Of a stretch of DNA of 64,000 bases, positions 51,630-63,231 are shown piece after piece. The first letter of the stretch is position 1; each line of letters opens with the position of its first letter. The notes beneath the pieces are model-generated. The model saw only the letters and a program-made list of their open reading frames with translations. It was not told where the DNA came from and did not search any database. This DNA is from Tillus elongatus (Eukaryota > Arthropoda > Insecta > Coleoptera > Cleridae): assembly GCA_964006375.1 (NCBI GenBank), contig OZ023267.1, forward strand, positions 21,511,739 through 21,575,738, in the 5' to 3' direction. The translations under genes and the position numbers were made by a program.

Positions 51630-52375
51630 TAGTCGATAAGTACACTTGGAGAAACCCAAATCACTAAAACACTTATTTCAGAGACCTTACGATCGTTTCG
51701 TTGACAATGTCGACATCTTCAGAGGAAGAAAAATTCGAAATTAAACAACTAGCTACCGTATATTTATATCGCGTCAAGGTAAAGGAACTAGTCCGAAGTA
51801 AAATTGTCGTCCAAGAACGATCGTTTGTTTATTGTGTAGTGGAACTACGAGGTCGAAGGCCTGCTTTAATCTTCTGGTCGACAAATTTATGAGCCCTTAT
51901 CTAATAGATATTATAGATCGCTTGAATTCGATGTCTATAGGAAGGAAACGGCTACTATTAGTTATATTCCTAACGACTCACATCATATGTTTGCACAAAA
52001 AACGGCTAGTTTAATTTTCTTAGTAAACAGATTGGTTAAATTTCCGTTAAGTAAAAATAGATTTAATACAGAATTAAAAAACATAAAAAATGTGGCAAGA
52101 TATAACAATTACTCGGATGGTTTGATAGACAAATTTGTTAACAAACACAGAACAAAGAAAATGATATCTGAATGTACGACATTTAAGAAAGATAAAATAG
52201 GGAAAAAATTTGTGTCTTTACCTTATGAACCATGAATCACAAAGGATTTGGAAAGTATTTTCAAGAAAGCCGATTTACATTTGACTTTTTCGACGAAAAG
52301 TAATTTAAAAAATTTGTTGGGTAATACGAAATACAAAGACAAAGTCACTGAAATGTCCGGTATTTATGAGATTAT
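51630..52375 (+). pseudogene. Penelope-like element remnant (RT end, start of GIY-YIG)
   Basis: The piece 51987-52235 reads VNRLVKFPLSKNRFNTELKN, ARYNNYSDGLIDKFVNKHR and GKKFVSLPYEP. After a TGA the same frame continues ITKDLESIFKKADLHLTFST, KSNLKNLLGNTKYKDKV and SGIYEI, then breaks. This order (a PLSxxxFxxEL..I..IAxxNGY segment, then LPY, IxxIFKK, NLKNLL and SG-IY) is that of Penelope-like elements, in which GIYxI starts the GIY-YIG endonuclease. The catalytic part of the endonuclease is gone. Motifs GATAAGTACACTTGGAGAAA and TACGATCGTTTCGTTGACAA upstream recur at 12.15 kb. Confidence 0.65.
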
Positions 52376-52377
52376 CC

Positions 52378-52443
52378 ATACAAAAATTTGTATTTTTGTA
52401 TGGAAGCTGGTGGTCAACAATTTGAACACTTACGTAACTGAAT
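52378..52443 (+). pseudogene. Tiny transposase C-terminal fragment
   Basis: CMEAGGQQFEHLRN then stop resembles the xxENGGxFEHLL ending of TcM-D/E-type transposases (VEVNGAQFEHLR at 48005). It directly follows the Penelope remnant. Short, so the call is tentative. Confidence 0.45.
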
Positions 52444-52484
52444 AAACATTTTTGAATGTTTGGTTTTGTTTTTTAGTTGTTTTT

Positions 52485-52818
52485 TTAACGAAAAATTGAC
52501 TAATTAGTGCAACAATGAATGAAATACGTTCTTGCAACTCCAACTGTGAATAATTTTTAAACGAGTTGATAAAACTTCCAAAAAAATTAGGGTGGTGAAT
52601 TCAGAAAAGAAAGAGCTTTCAGTTGGTGTAACATTCGATCCATATTCCCTATTTAAAATATAAAGGTTGTTATCACCACCCTTGAGGGGTTGATGTGACA
52701 AAGTTGAGTTTTATGTCAAAACGTGTCCCCCTTAATATTAAAATTGATGTTTCAGCGTTTCTTAAAAAAAAATCTCTGGACGCAAATCGGTCCGTTTTGT
52801 TTTCAATGCGCCACCCTG
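52485..52818. mobile_element. TcM-C solo terminus
   Basis: Matches the right end of TcM-C copy 1 (26206-26540) from CGAAAAATTGACTAATTAGTG to TTTTCAATGCGCCACCCTG, followed by TA. No transposase is attached. A 28-bp piece of TA-core body (CACACCGATAACTCAAAAAA) follows at 52838. Confidence 0.85.
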
Positions 52819-53528
52819 TATATATATTAATATATGTATCACACCGATAACTCAAAAAATAACAGAAGCAAATATTTTTATTTAGATAACGGTAGAATTA
52901 AGTTATACGTTGTAAAGAGAATAATTTTTTTCATGTGAAAATCTAGTATGGCGCGCATTAGAAAAACGAAAGTAAACTATCATATTTTTGAAAATAGTAG
53001 GCCTAGGTAACAAAATTAAAAGCTAAAAAATTATATGTGTTATCAAATGTAATGTTACTTAATTTTCAAATGATTGTTATATTAGAAGAAAAAAAGTATT
53101 GGCAGTTTTGAAAATCAGACTTTTTCAGTTTTGTCAAAATATTTCTGAAATTGTCAATTTTTTTTGTTTATTTAGATATTCAAAATGGTCGTTACATTAC
53201 GCAACTTTTTTGTAAATTAACCAACTCTGTATCACTTACCGTTTACGAAATCCCAATAGTGAATATTAAAAATAGGGACACCCTATATTCAGGGTGATTC
53301 ACAACGCAATGGACACAGAATGTGTGCGTGTAGAGGACCTCAAAACATGCCAATTTTTTATATAAAATTTTTCTCTGACGCCCATGGTCGATGAGATATT
53401 GACCTCGGAAGATTCTTAAATAATTAAAAGAAACAGCTGTATTGCAGCAGTGCCCTAACATAGATTAACCAAATTTTGTAGATGGTTTCCATCAACATCC
53501 TTATTTGACAAATATTTGAATAAACTGA

Positions 53529-55141
53529 AAAAGGGGTGAATCATGGTCGGGACACCCTTTTAATGATTATATTTTTTTAAACCCTAACCTAATTAAAAGT
53601 TAAAGTCTATCAATTTTATTGAAAATTAAATTTTCTACCTTTTTCTCCTCTTGTTACTTTTTCGACAAACCACTCGTTTTGAGAAAACTGAGATTTTTAG
53701 AGTTGAGATCCAAAAAAAAGTATTACAATACTTATTGTCTTGTGTTTCTTGTTTATTTTTGTGATAATAATTTGTTGCTCAAAATGGCTGGAAAATTATC
53801 GGTTAATGAACAAGTTGACATGCTTATGGTATTAGGGTTGTGCGAGGGTAATTGCGGCAGAAATGTAGAGGTATATCGAAGAGGTATATCGAAGAAGATT
53901 CCTAATCGTAATATACCACATCGTCAAACGTTTGCCAATGTTGAACGTAGTGCTCGGGAAACGGGTTCCTTTTTCATAAAAAATGCTGGAGGACGCGTTC
54001 ATGCAGTGAACTGAGGAGCGTCTTCTAGGCAGTATTGAAAGTGAGCCTCAAACCAACACAAGGCGACTATACAGGCAGTTCCATATAACCGCGCCGACGG
54101 TCCATAGAATTAACCGACGCAATATACTGCCTCCCAATCACCTTTAAAAGGTGCAAAACCTGCTACCGCAGGATTTAGAGGCAAGACGGTTTTTTGTAAT
54201 TTCGTCTTAGATCAGAACATTGGTTTTCTCAAGATCACTCTTTTTACGGATGAAGCTTGCTTTACAAGGAGAGGGATTACGAATGTGCACAACTGCCGCG
54301 AATATTTCGATGTAAATCCACATGCTACAGTAACCCACCATTTCCAAAGAGGATTTAAAATAAATGTGTGGGCAGGTATTGTTGGAGGATATTTGGTTGG
54401 GTCTGTTATTTTACCAAACCGCTTAAACGGCGCAACATATTTGCTTTTCTTGCAAAATGTTCTTCCTGAGCTACTGGAGGAGCTGCACTTACAACTGCAC
54501 AGCAAAATGTGGTTTATGCATGATGTGGCGCCACCACATTTCAGTACAAATGTTCGTGGATTTTCAAGCCAACAGTTTCCAAATCGATGAGTAGGTCGTG
54601 GAATTAATTGCCCTCAACATTGGCCAGCACGATCACCAGGCTTGAATAAATGTGACTTTTTTCTCTAGGGGGCTTTAGAAGAATCTGTATATTTGACACC
54701 AGTTCAAACTGAGGGGGTTTGTGGAGTCGCGTCAATAATAAGGGAACCATATTAAAAGTGACATCCCATTACTTAACAGAGTCGACTTTAATTTTTGACG
54801 AAGGGTGCAGTTGTGTGTGAGGGAAAATGGAAGTCATTTTGAAGAATCTCTTTAGTGTTTTTTATGCTTTTTTATTTATTAGTGTTTAGTAGCGTTTATT
54901 AAATTTCAGATATGTTAGTGTTTATTAAAATTTTCAAAGAACATAATTTTGTTTTGATCTCAACTCGAAACATCTAAATTTTCTCAAAAACGGGTGGTTT
55001 GCCGAAAAAGTGACACGAGGAGAAAAAGGTAGAAAATATAATTTTCTATAAAACTGATGGGATTTAACTTTTAATTAGGTTAGGGTTTAAAAAAAAGCAA
55101 ATCAGTAAATTGGTGATCCACCTCTAAGGCACCCCTTTTTG
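53529..55141 (+). mobile_element. TcM-E, complete Tc1/mariner-superfamily element
   Basis: Inverted repeats of about 185 bp: AAAAAGGGGTG at 53529 and its complement at 55141. Both lead to TTTAAACCCTAACCTAATTA, TTTTCTACCTTTTTCTCCTC and a GAGTTGAGATC block. The left repeat has about 10 bp extra near 53545 (TGGTCGGGAC). Transposase on the plus strand. Confidence 0.83.
53784..54855 (+). pseudogene. TcM-E transposase, broken
   Basis: ATG at 53784: MAGKLSVNEQVDMLMVLGLC, then EVYRRGISKKIPNRNIPHRQ and ARETGSF, an N-terminal helix-turn-helix. A small duplication (GAGGTATATCGAAGA twice) lies at 53869-53897. A shift near 54010 leads to EERLLGSIESEPQTNTRRLY and TVHRINRRNILPP; stops follow. The catalytic domain has SLFTDEACFTRRGI (first Asp), HNCREYFDVNPHATVTHHFQ, INVWAGIVGGYLVGSVILPN, MWFMHDVAPPHFS (second Asp), then RSPGLNKCDFFL, where the usual PD is PG but the later Asp remains. 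Ends RENGSHFEESL at 54855, family length about 355. Confidence 0.87.
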
Positions 55142-55449
55142 AATTTATATCTGCTTCAAATTTTTATCAAATAAGAATGATTATAAAAGAAAACCAAGCA
55201 AGTTTTAGAGCTGGTCAGCTCTTTAATAGTTGTCTGGTGTGGTATACTTGCAATATGGTAGGTGGTAGTGGAATTTTCCTTTACGTGATAGCAAATGATT
55301 CTTTTCACACCCGAGCAGGTACCACCCCTTACATCAAGGGGCCGGTGAAGTCCCAACGGACGTTTCCGGTTCTGGTGTATGAGTCGGTTTCTCCTTGTAC
55401 AAAAGATTCCGGAGGTAAAATACCCCTCCATTCGGATCTTCGGTAGAGG

Positions 55450-57180
55450 GGTGTACAGGGGGCGCCAGCATCAAGATTTAACATATCCTTTTTGAATATA
55501 TGTGGCCTAAATTCTAACCTGAACTCCGTCCACCATTTCCTACAGGCTAATAGGCCCTAACTCTTCTTCCTGGTGACTTCAATGTCCATAATAAGGAATG
55601 GCTAGGATCTTCAAAAACCGATCCACAAGGAAGAGCAGCGGAGGCCTTTGCAGTCAGCAATTCTTACTACAAATACTGACTGATATAAGATATCAGTCAC
55701 CGTCCCACTGGGCCGCTCAGACCACAGCATGGTCACTGCTTCCAGTGCAATGTAACCCAAGGTCACACAGTCATTACACCCACGTATCGTTTGGCACTAC
55801 AACTCCGCGAACTGGGACGAAATGCGAGATTACTTTTCCTCATTTCCATGGGCGTCGGTCTGCTTCTCTCATCCTGACCCCTATGATATCTCACAAAACG
55901 TCACCGAAATGATCCAAGCTGGCATGGAATTATTATTCCACGTACACAAAAAACCTCTGCAGCCAGTTAAAAGCCCTGGTTCTCTAAATCCTGTGACAAG
56001 GCCAGACTTGAAAAGGTCAAAGCTCACAAAAAGCTTCTACATAATCCCAGTCAAGAAAACCGTCAAGCATTTAACGACGCAAGAAACCGCTATGTCCGCA
56101 TTCTTTCCGAGGCAAAAAACTCGTTTAATAACCACATCAAAAACAAAGTCCTCTTAGGCTTCAGCGGCAGCAAACCCTTCTGGACTCTTGCTAAATCTAT
56201 TTGGAATAATTTCTGCAAGAGCACGTTCCCACCTCTTGTCTCAGGGGATGAAATTGTTTCTACCGGCCTGGGCAAGGCTGAACTTTTTGCCTCGTTGTTC
56301 GCCGGCAATTCTACTCTCAACCCACCTCCAAATGTTCAACCACCAACAATCCCCAATGTCGCGCACAAAATGACGGATAGCACTTTCAAAACTAAAAAGG
56401 TACGAAATATGCTCTCTTTTCTTAATACCAGGAAAGACTCTGGCAATTGTTCTCAAAAAATGCGCACCAGAACTTACTCCTGTCCTGACTCGTCTGTTTC
56501 AGACATCTTACATCAGAGGCATATTCCCTAGTAACTGGAAAACTGCTCGAGTACAACCCGTCCCCCAAAAAAGTATCCCAAGCGCTTCCTAGCAACTACA
56601 GGCCTATTTCTCTCCTTTCAGTCGTCTCTAAAGTGATGGAAAAGTACATAAACACCGAATTACTAAAATTTCTTGAAAAACACAGTCTAATCCACGACAG
56701 GCAGTATGGATTCCGTCAGCGCAGATCAACTGCCGACCTCCTTTTCTTTGTCACCCATTCTTGGAACAAGTCTATGGAACTACAGGGTGAATCCCGGATT
56801 GGCGCTCTAGACATATCCAAAGCATTCGACCAGGTCTGGCACGCAGCGCTGCTTAATAAACTACCAGCCTATGGCCTACCACCAAAACTATGTACGTGGA
56901 CAGAAAATTTCCTCTCCAAACGGAGCATTTATGTTGCCGTGGATGGCCATTCATCTAAACTGTATCCAATTAATGCAGGAGTTCCTCAAGGTTTAGCTTT
57001 AGCCCCTACTTTGTTTCTTCTCCACATCAATGACCTCTTCTCTAGCACATCGAACCCAGTTCACAGTTACGCGGACGATAACACCCTCCACTCAAATATA
57101 CAATATGCTCGTTGTCGACACACAGGGTACGATAGTATTTAGGATGTAAGCCCTCGTGGTGTGTTGTTGAAATAAAATAT
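55450..57180 (+). pseudogene. Jockey-type LINE, copy C, endonuclease remnant plus RT
   Basis: Starts with NICGLNSNLNSVHHFLQANR, the opening of an AP-type endonuclease. A large gap follows, then GRSDHSMVTAS (endonuclease SDH motif). The linker is YNSANWDEMRDYFSSFPWAS, VTEMIQAGMELLFHVHKKPL and AHKKLLHNPSQENRQAFNDA. Then come KSTFPPLVSGDEIVSTGLGK and RGIFPSNWKTARVQPV. The open frame 56633-57142 has VTHSWNKSMEL, GALDISKAFDQVWHAALLNK, NAGVPQGLALAPTLFLLHIN and HSYADDNTLHSNIQY. Immediately after IQY it joins the 3-prime end (TACGATAGTATTTAGGATG), a deletion of about 0.75 kb. Longest copy of the family here. Confidence 0.9.
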
Positions 57181-57418
57181 TAATAAAAAATAAAAAATCT
57201 ACAAAATTTGGTTGCTCTATGTTAGGGCACTGCTGCAATACAGCTGTTTCTTGTAAATATTAAATAATCTTTAGAGGTCAATATCTCACCAACCATGGGC
57301 GTCAGAGAAAAAATTTCGATGAAAAATCGACATATTTTAAGGTCCTCTACACGCACACATTCTGTGTCCATTGCGTTGTTAATCACCCTGTATATAATTT
57401 TCATAAAAAGTGTAACCA

Positions 57419-57467
57419 TTTCTTCCAAAATTCGCACCCATAACGGACTTGCCGCATCCAGAATTTT
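57419..57467. mobile_element. TA-core element terminus, orphan
   Basis: AAAATTCGCACCCATAACGG, ACTTGCCGCATCCAGAATTT is a diverged copy of the family end. The nearby body and TA tract are missing. Confidence 0.6.
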
Positions 57468-58057
57468 TAGTTAATGAATAAAATAATTGAATAATTTGGA
57501 CTGTGTGTATTAAGGTGTTCATCTAATTATTTTTGACCTTTCCACTCAAGTATATAAAATTACGTCAATGTAATCCGAATACAGTCTTATCGAGTTTTAA
57601 TTTGGATTCTTCCACTTCCTAGGTTGTTGCTTAACAACTTGTATCACTAACACATATTTTTATATGTCACGTTGCATACATCGTGTGTCCTCAAGTTTTT
57701 TTTTCTGAAAAATAAATCTTTGAAAGCACAAAATGGATTTTTAAAGTGAGAAACTGAATTATCAAGCTCTCTAACAACGGCAAAACCTACCTAGGCACTC
57801 AACATGATTGAGTTTTGTTCAATTTGGCCCTAAATTTGATTATGGCTGCAAGTTCAAAGCTAAAAGCTAAAAGCGTAGGTATATGTTTATTGGCTGTGGT
57901 ATGTTGTATAAATGTATGCATTTTGTGTAACACAGGCGACAAAGCTTATATGCAACAATACAATCAAATTAATTTGTAAAACTGATTTCAATGTCCCTTT
58001 ATGCCAGAATATTATATTAACAAAAACACAAATATATAGGTACATCGAGTTCACACA
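57468..58057. other. Sequence without recognisable gene
   Basis: Nothing recognised. A TACCGGGTGTTTTTCAAAAG tip at 58061 begins the next repeat piece. Confidence 0.4.
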
Positions 58058-58097
58058 ATATACCGGGTGTTTTTCAAAAGTGGCTCACCCCAATAAC

Positions 58098-58141
58098 TTT
58101 TAGCGAATTTTTCGGAAACTGAAAAATTCATTAATGGGGAG

Positions 58142-58203
<62 letters not shown>
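58098..58203 (-). mobile_element. TA-core element fragment
   Basis: TTTTAGCGAATTTTTCGG with imperfect partner GAAAAATTCATTAATGG, then GGAGATT directly joined to (TA)n 58145-58202. The segment between hairpin and TA tract is deleted. Confidence 0.65.
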
Positions 58204-58207
<4 letters not shown>

Positions 58208-58373
58208 ATGTATATAGTATTAAGTTCTAGTGACGGTAATAGTGTGATTAACTCAAAAAATTGTGGGAGAGCCGTCAGTGGCAAAATAAAACTCTTTATT
58301 AATAAGCCGAGCTTTCGGAAAAATTTACATAGGAAAAATATAAAAGTTTAAAATACTTACATATAACGTCTCA

Positions 58374-59866
58374 TCTCTTAATACCAGGAAAGCCTCTGGT
58401 CTTGACGAGATCCCAGCAATTGTTCTCAAAAAATGCGCACCAGAACTTGTTCTTGTCCTGACTCGTCTGTTTCAGATATCTTACAACAAAGGCATATTCC
58501 CTAGTAACTGGAAAACTGCACGAGTACAACCCATCCCCAAGAAATGATCAAAAGCGCTTCCTAGCAACTACAGGCCTATTTCTCTCCTTTCGGTCGTCTC
58601 TAAAGTGATGGAAAAGTATATAAACACCGAATTACAAAAATTTCTTGAAAAACACAGTCTAATCCACAGGCAGAATGGATTCCGTCAGCGCAAATCGACT
58701 GCCGACCTCCTTTCCTTTGTCACCCATTCTCGGAACAATTTCTATGGAACTACACGGTGAATCCCAGATTGTTGCTCTAGACATATCCAAAGCATTCGAC
58801 CAGGTCCGGCTTACTAAACTTCCGGCAAGTGGTCTACCACCAAAATTCTGTACCTGGACAGCAAATTTCCCCTCCAATCGGAGCCTTTCTGTTGTCGTGG
58901 ATGGCCATTCCTCTAAACTGTATCCAATTAATGCAGGAGTTCCTCAAGGTTCAGCTTTAGCCCCTACTTTGTTTCTTCTCCACATGAATGACCTCCTCTC
59001 TCGCACCTCCAACCCAGTTCACAGTTATGGGGACGACAGCACCCTCCACCCAAATATACAATATTCTGAGCGTCTCTTTAGCCCAATTAGATGAGAATCG
59101 CAGACTAATGGAGGGTTCTGTCTCTGTGGATCTTCAAAAAATATTTGACTGGGGAAGTAGAAATCTTGTATAATTCAACTCCACCAAATCTCAGTCTTGC
59201 CTTCTATCTCATAACAGATACACCAGCCCTATACCCATCACAATGAACAACCAAGTTGTTCAAAGTAATGAGTCTTTTTCACTTGCATTTCTGTGGATCG
59301 AAATCTCAATTGGCACCAATACTTTTCACCAGCTAATTTCTATACCTTATGTACTTCACAAATAAGGCCAAACCTCAAATACTGCTCCCACATCTAGGGT
59401 GCCTCTGCCGCTCCTACGCTCGCTATCCTGGACTACATTCGGAAGAGAGCCATACGTCTCATCGGTGACCCTACCCTCACCCAAAGGCTGCCATCCCTTG
59501 CCCACCGACGTGCTGCTAGTGACCTCTCTCTCTTTTACAGATATCTGCACGGGCACTGCTCGGAGGAGCTTTCTTCCATAGTTCCTCCACCTGCTGTCCC
59601 CAACAGATCTACCAGGGCAACAGAGCGAATATACCCTTTTACTGTTCAGGTCACCAGACATAGAACATCTCGTTATGTCCGCTCTTTTGTCCCGAGGACG
59701 TCCAAATTGTGGAACTCCTTGCCGGCACACGTTTTTCCTTCTCCCCTGAACATCCACACCTTCAAGTCCAGAATTAACAAGTTGCCTCTTTCCTCCTTGT
59801 CGACACCCACGGTACGATAGTATTTAGGCTGTGAGCCCTCGTGGTGTGTTGTTAAAATAAAATAAA
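58374..59866 (+). pseudogene. Jockey-type LINE, copy D, RT to 3-prime end
   Basis: Begins in the RT thumb-side leader (NTRKASGLDEIPAIVLKKCA) and keeps the region that B and C have lost. Motifs: RGIFPSNWKT-equivalent KGIFPSNWKTARVQPIPKK, a TGA, NYRPISLLSVVSKVMEKYIN, VALDISKAFDQVR (motif A, followed by a small deletion), NAGVPQGSALAPTLFLLHMN and HSYGDDSTLHPN (YADD changed to YGDD). The C-terminal half continues in shifted frames: LMEGSVSVDLQKIFDWGSRN, then TSRYVRSFVPRTSKLWNSLP, an IN-type RxSKLWNSLP ending, and LSSLSTPTVR. The 3-prime end is GTGTTGTTAAAATAAAATAA. Confidence 0.9.
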
Positions 59867-59894
59867 AAGACAACGCACGTGCTCAGGATTACTA

Positions 59895-60150
59895 CAAAGT
59901 TCTTACAAAAAAATAACGTGACCCTGCTTCTACCTCCTTGCTCCCCAGACTAATTACTAATCGACCATATGTGAGATATCATTGCAATCGAATGGGTATT
60001 TTACCCCAACCACAAAATAACCTAGTTGACCTTCGTCACGGAATTCAAGAAGCCTGGGATGAGATTTTTCAGGATACTATAAATATTTTCATTTAAAGCA
60101 TTGCTGGAAGTATTATCGACTGCATAAGAAACCACGGCGGACCCATTTAT
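59895..60150 (+). pseudogene. Tc1-like transposase, C-terminal fragment 2
   Basis: VTLLLPPCSPD, then in shifted frames IDHMWDII and GILPQPQNNLVDLRHGIQEA, WDEIFQDTINIFI, a stop, SIAGSIIDCIRNHGGP. This matches the common Tc1-family ending SPDLNPIEHLWD...L...EWxxIPQxxIxxLIxSMxxRCxxxIxxRGGxT. The Glu position is changed to Asp (IDHMW). The fragment directly follows LINE copy D. Not related to the TcM families. Confidence 0.7.
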
Positions 60151-60225
60151 TATTAAATAACTTTTTTTAGTTTTTAATATTTGAGTTAGAAAATGTAATC
60201 ATTATTTATATTTATATAAATAATC

Positions 60226-60331
<106 letters not shown>

Positions 60332-60596
60332 ATTTACTTGGGGGTGTGTGTTTATTTATTATTTATGTGGTGTTTATATGGTCTATGGTCTTATGCGCTG
60401 TGTGGATTATTTAAATTGTATTTTAACTGTTTATTATTATTATTAGTCAAAAGTCCCACGTGTAGGGTGCTATTTATTATATACTGGTGTGTTTATTTAT
60501 TTTGTTTAAATATGTTTGTGGATGTGGTGTTCTATTACTAGTTATTTTATATACTGCGTATATTGTATGTTTTTATACCTTTGTTGTATTTGTGTA

Positions 60597-60599
<3 letters not shown>

Positions 60600-60693
<94 letters not shown>
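60600..60693. repeat. (TA)n microsatellite
   Basis: About 94 bp of TA; flanks are TG/TTTA-rich and not the TA-core consensus. The 60330-60830 stretch is strongly strand-biased (T and G rich), with an open frame of Tyr, Phe, Val, Cys residues that looks compositional and not genic. Confidence 0.95.
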
Positions 60694-60695
<2 letters not shown>

Positions 60696-61032
60696 TCTTA
60701 TATTTTGGATTATATGTTGGGAGCCTTTGTTATGTTTGAAATTAGTGTATATTGTTATTATTAATGTGTTCTATATTATGATTTATGTAGTTATATATTT
60801 GCATATTTTTTTATAACTTAAGTTTATAGAGTATTTTAATCTTGGACTACTCGTTATAATGTTCCACTAAATCTTAAACTTCTATCAAATATGTTGAAAC
60901 TATCACTGTTCACATATACTTAGTTAATGAATCTGTAGTCAATGTTCTTATAATGTATACAATTCTGTTCGTTTATGTTACTGACAATAAATATTTACCT
61001 GTTGTTTCTTATTTTTCTTTGCCACAGCTATG

Positions 61033-61072
<40 letters not shown>

Positions 61073-61975
61073 AGGGATTACATTTTATTTTACGGTTCAA
61101 AAGAAAATTCTATTACACAAATTTCACTGACATTTATCAACTGATGAAATTTATATTTAAATGGGCCTTGGTAATGATTCTGGGTGTTCTAATCCAGTAT
61201 GATTTGACAATATATGTTTTGAAACCCTCATAGTCATTGACCTTCGAGATTTCCAAACATCGTTAAAAAATTATTACAATTGCAGGCATAATCTTTTTTT
61301 GGTTAATAAAATCGCGTTATTTCAGAGAAAACATCGCTGCATATTAAGTTCAGCTAAATCGCTAACTCAAGGATGTTATTCTATTGTAACGAAGAGTGCA
61401 TTCCATTAGAACATTCGAGTTTCAAAAACAAAGTTGTAACTCCAATAAATTCTTGTGGCGCCAGTTATTCGTATCCTCCAGAAAACTCTATAATTTAGGT
61501 GCACTTCCGAAGTTCATTCAACTTTTATCTACCTACACCTACAACTTTGCTTTTACGTATCGCTTCCTGAATTAAATTTTCATCTTATAAATTACAAAAT
61601 AAAAAGATTGTTTCATTTAACAGGAATATAAAACTGTAGAACGATTCAAAATGTTTACTTTGCTTCTTGTTAACTGCTGAGACTTCAATCCACAGGCGGG
61701 CAATAAAACTTTTATAATTACTTTTCAATAATTGACAGACGTTAGATCAACGTTTTAAGAAAGCGCTAATTAACTAGACTTTGTCCAGGCAATGATCCAG
61801 ATCTTATTCAGATAAAAATAAGAGTGGACAAAACGTTTACTTTTCCGATGGCATAAAAAATACATGAAGTACAAGAGGACGAAAATCAATTCAGTAAATA
61901 CTAGTTTATATGACCAATATTTCTGCGACAACTATGGCGTTATCACATAAAGAATTTAATAGCCGAATGCTGTTT
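60694..61975. other. AT-rich sequence with a (TC)n tract
   Basis: No gene recognised. A (TC)n microsatellite of about 35 bp lies at 61036-61071, followed by ACAGG. Confidence 0.5.
61036..61071. repeat. (TC)n microsatellite
   Basis: Perfect CT dinucleotide run. Confidence 0.95.
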
Positions 61976-62110
61976 TTTTTCTTTAACGTCGGTCTATTTC
62001 CGCGACTAAGGCCGCAACCACTGACTCCAGAGCGTGGTGTATCATTGGGCCACCAGTTCGTTGGGCCGACACTACAATAGAGCGCCGATTCGACGGAGAA
62101 TATCGCTTTT
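61976..62110 (-). mobile_element. SINE tail, second partial copy
   Basis: CTTTAACGTCGGTCTATTTCC at 61980 (one base different from the 3-prime end of the first SINE at 91-112) and CACTGACTCCAGAGCGTGGTG suggest the 3-prime part of a related SINE on the minus strand. The tRNA-like head is not visible. Confidence 0.5.
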
Positions 62111-62269
62111 TTCAGTATTTGTCTGACCGACTGGCTCTAATATTTATGTCTGCTTCATATTTAGTTGCAAAACGTGACATATATAAGCGAAATTGAAATA
62201 GAAATGCCAATTTATATGCGCGCGGGGCAATACGCACTCTTTATATTTTTAAGATGGCTTACATAATAG

Positions 62270-63095
62270 TTATTTGTGTAAAAAATATGTTGAGTTATTA
62301 GATACAAATAAACATACTTGTGGGTAATTGATTGTTATATATGTAAATATGTATGAAACTCAATCCTGACTCACCTGAATGAAAAGGTCATTTTCTAATA
62401 TAAAAAAATCGATTGATACAAAAATGTGATTTAAAGTGAAGCCACATATTATTAAGCATTTATTTTCAAGAAAGTTATCTTTGATGGGATCTACTTTTCA
62501 CATTTTATAATGCATAGCTGCACAATTGTTTGAAAATTTATGGTTGCGAGGGCAGAAGGTTAAGTACTTCTTTTTTTATAAATGTATATTATAGGCAATG
62601 AAGAAAAAATCATTGGAGATTGAATATGTGGTCATGCCTTTAAAGTTATTTGTGTAAAAAAAAATGTTGAGTTAGATATAAATAAATATGCTTATGAATA
62701 AATCATTGTTTTTGAAGAATATATTGTAAGCCTGAATTACAATGTCCACACTCAAATAAACTATGGAGAATGACAGGCAGTTCTGTTATTGTCGTAAAAA
62801 AATTGAATGATAGGTTTTATTCAATTTTGTCATTAAAACAATTTGATTTAAAGAAAAACCAGATTTTCATAAACTTTCTATTTTCTTCTTTTATTGATTA
62901 ATATTTTCAAAAAAGCTGTCTTACATTATTTTTTAATGCCTTTATTGGCGGCAAATTTACTTTTCTAAATTTATTATGCGTTTTTTTAAAACATTAAGAA
63001 AATAAACAAGGAAAAAGCTGTCTTTTATATTATTTTTTAATGCTTATTTGCTGCAAATATATTTTTCAAAATTTATTATCGAGGGCGAAAGGTTT
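62270..63095. repeat. Degenerate tandem and dispersed repeats
   Basis: TTATTTGTGTAAAAAA followed by ATGTTGAGTTA and ATAAATAATACTT-like sequence occurs at 62270 and 62645. AAAGCTGTCTT...TTATTTTTTAATGC with GCAAAT and AATTTATTAT occurs at 62911 and 63013, with a weaker form at 62472. GCGAGGGC-GAAGGTT is shared by 62547 and 63081. No coding potential. Confidence 0.6.
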
Positions 63096-63109
63096 TAAAA
63101 ATATTTCAC

Positions 63110-63122
63110 TGCCATAAAATAA

Positions 63123-63167
<45 letters not shown>

Positions 63168-63231
63168 CAAAAATTTTAGATCATTTATATGAACACTCAC
63201 TTCCATAGCGCACTTTGTCGCATCCAGACTT
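63110..63231 (-). mobile_element. TA-core element fragment
   Basis: (TA)n 63126-63166, then GAACACTCACTTCCATAGCG, CACTTTGTCGCATCCAGACT before a T run. Hairpin end and body are missing. Confidence 0.6.

Larger units (their letters stand above)
53290..57390. mobile_element. Outer inverted-repeat element holding TcM-E and a LINE
   Basis: CAGGGTGATTCACAACGCAA at 53290 is inverted at 57371-57390 (TTGCGTTGTTAATCACCCTG), each side close to TA. The arms extend about 195 bp (53290-53487 and 57197-57390), sharing GACACAGAATGTGTGCGTGT, GTAGAGGACCT, CTGTATTGCAGCAGTGCCCT and CAAATTTTGTAG. The interior is wholly occupied by later insertions, so the original core is a short MITE-sized element. Confidence 0.8.

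Noticed and set aside
60338..60816. Hydrophobic open frames resembling membrane segments
   Set aside because: Biased T/G composition next to TA tracts explains the Phe/Tyr/Val/Cys content; no start context or conservation evidence.
62270..63095. CRISPR-like spaced repeats
   Set aside because: Repeat units are few, diverged and irregularly spaced, and the genome is eukaryotic.
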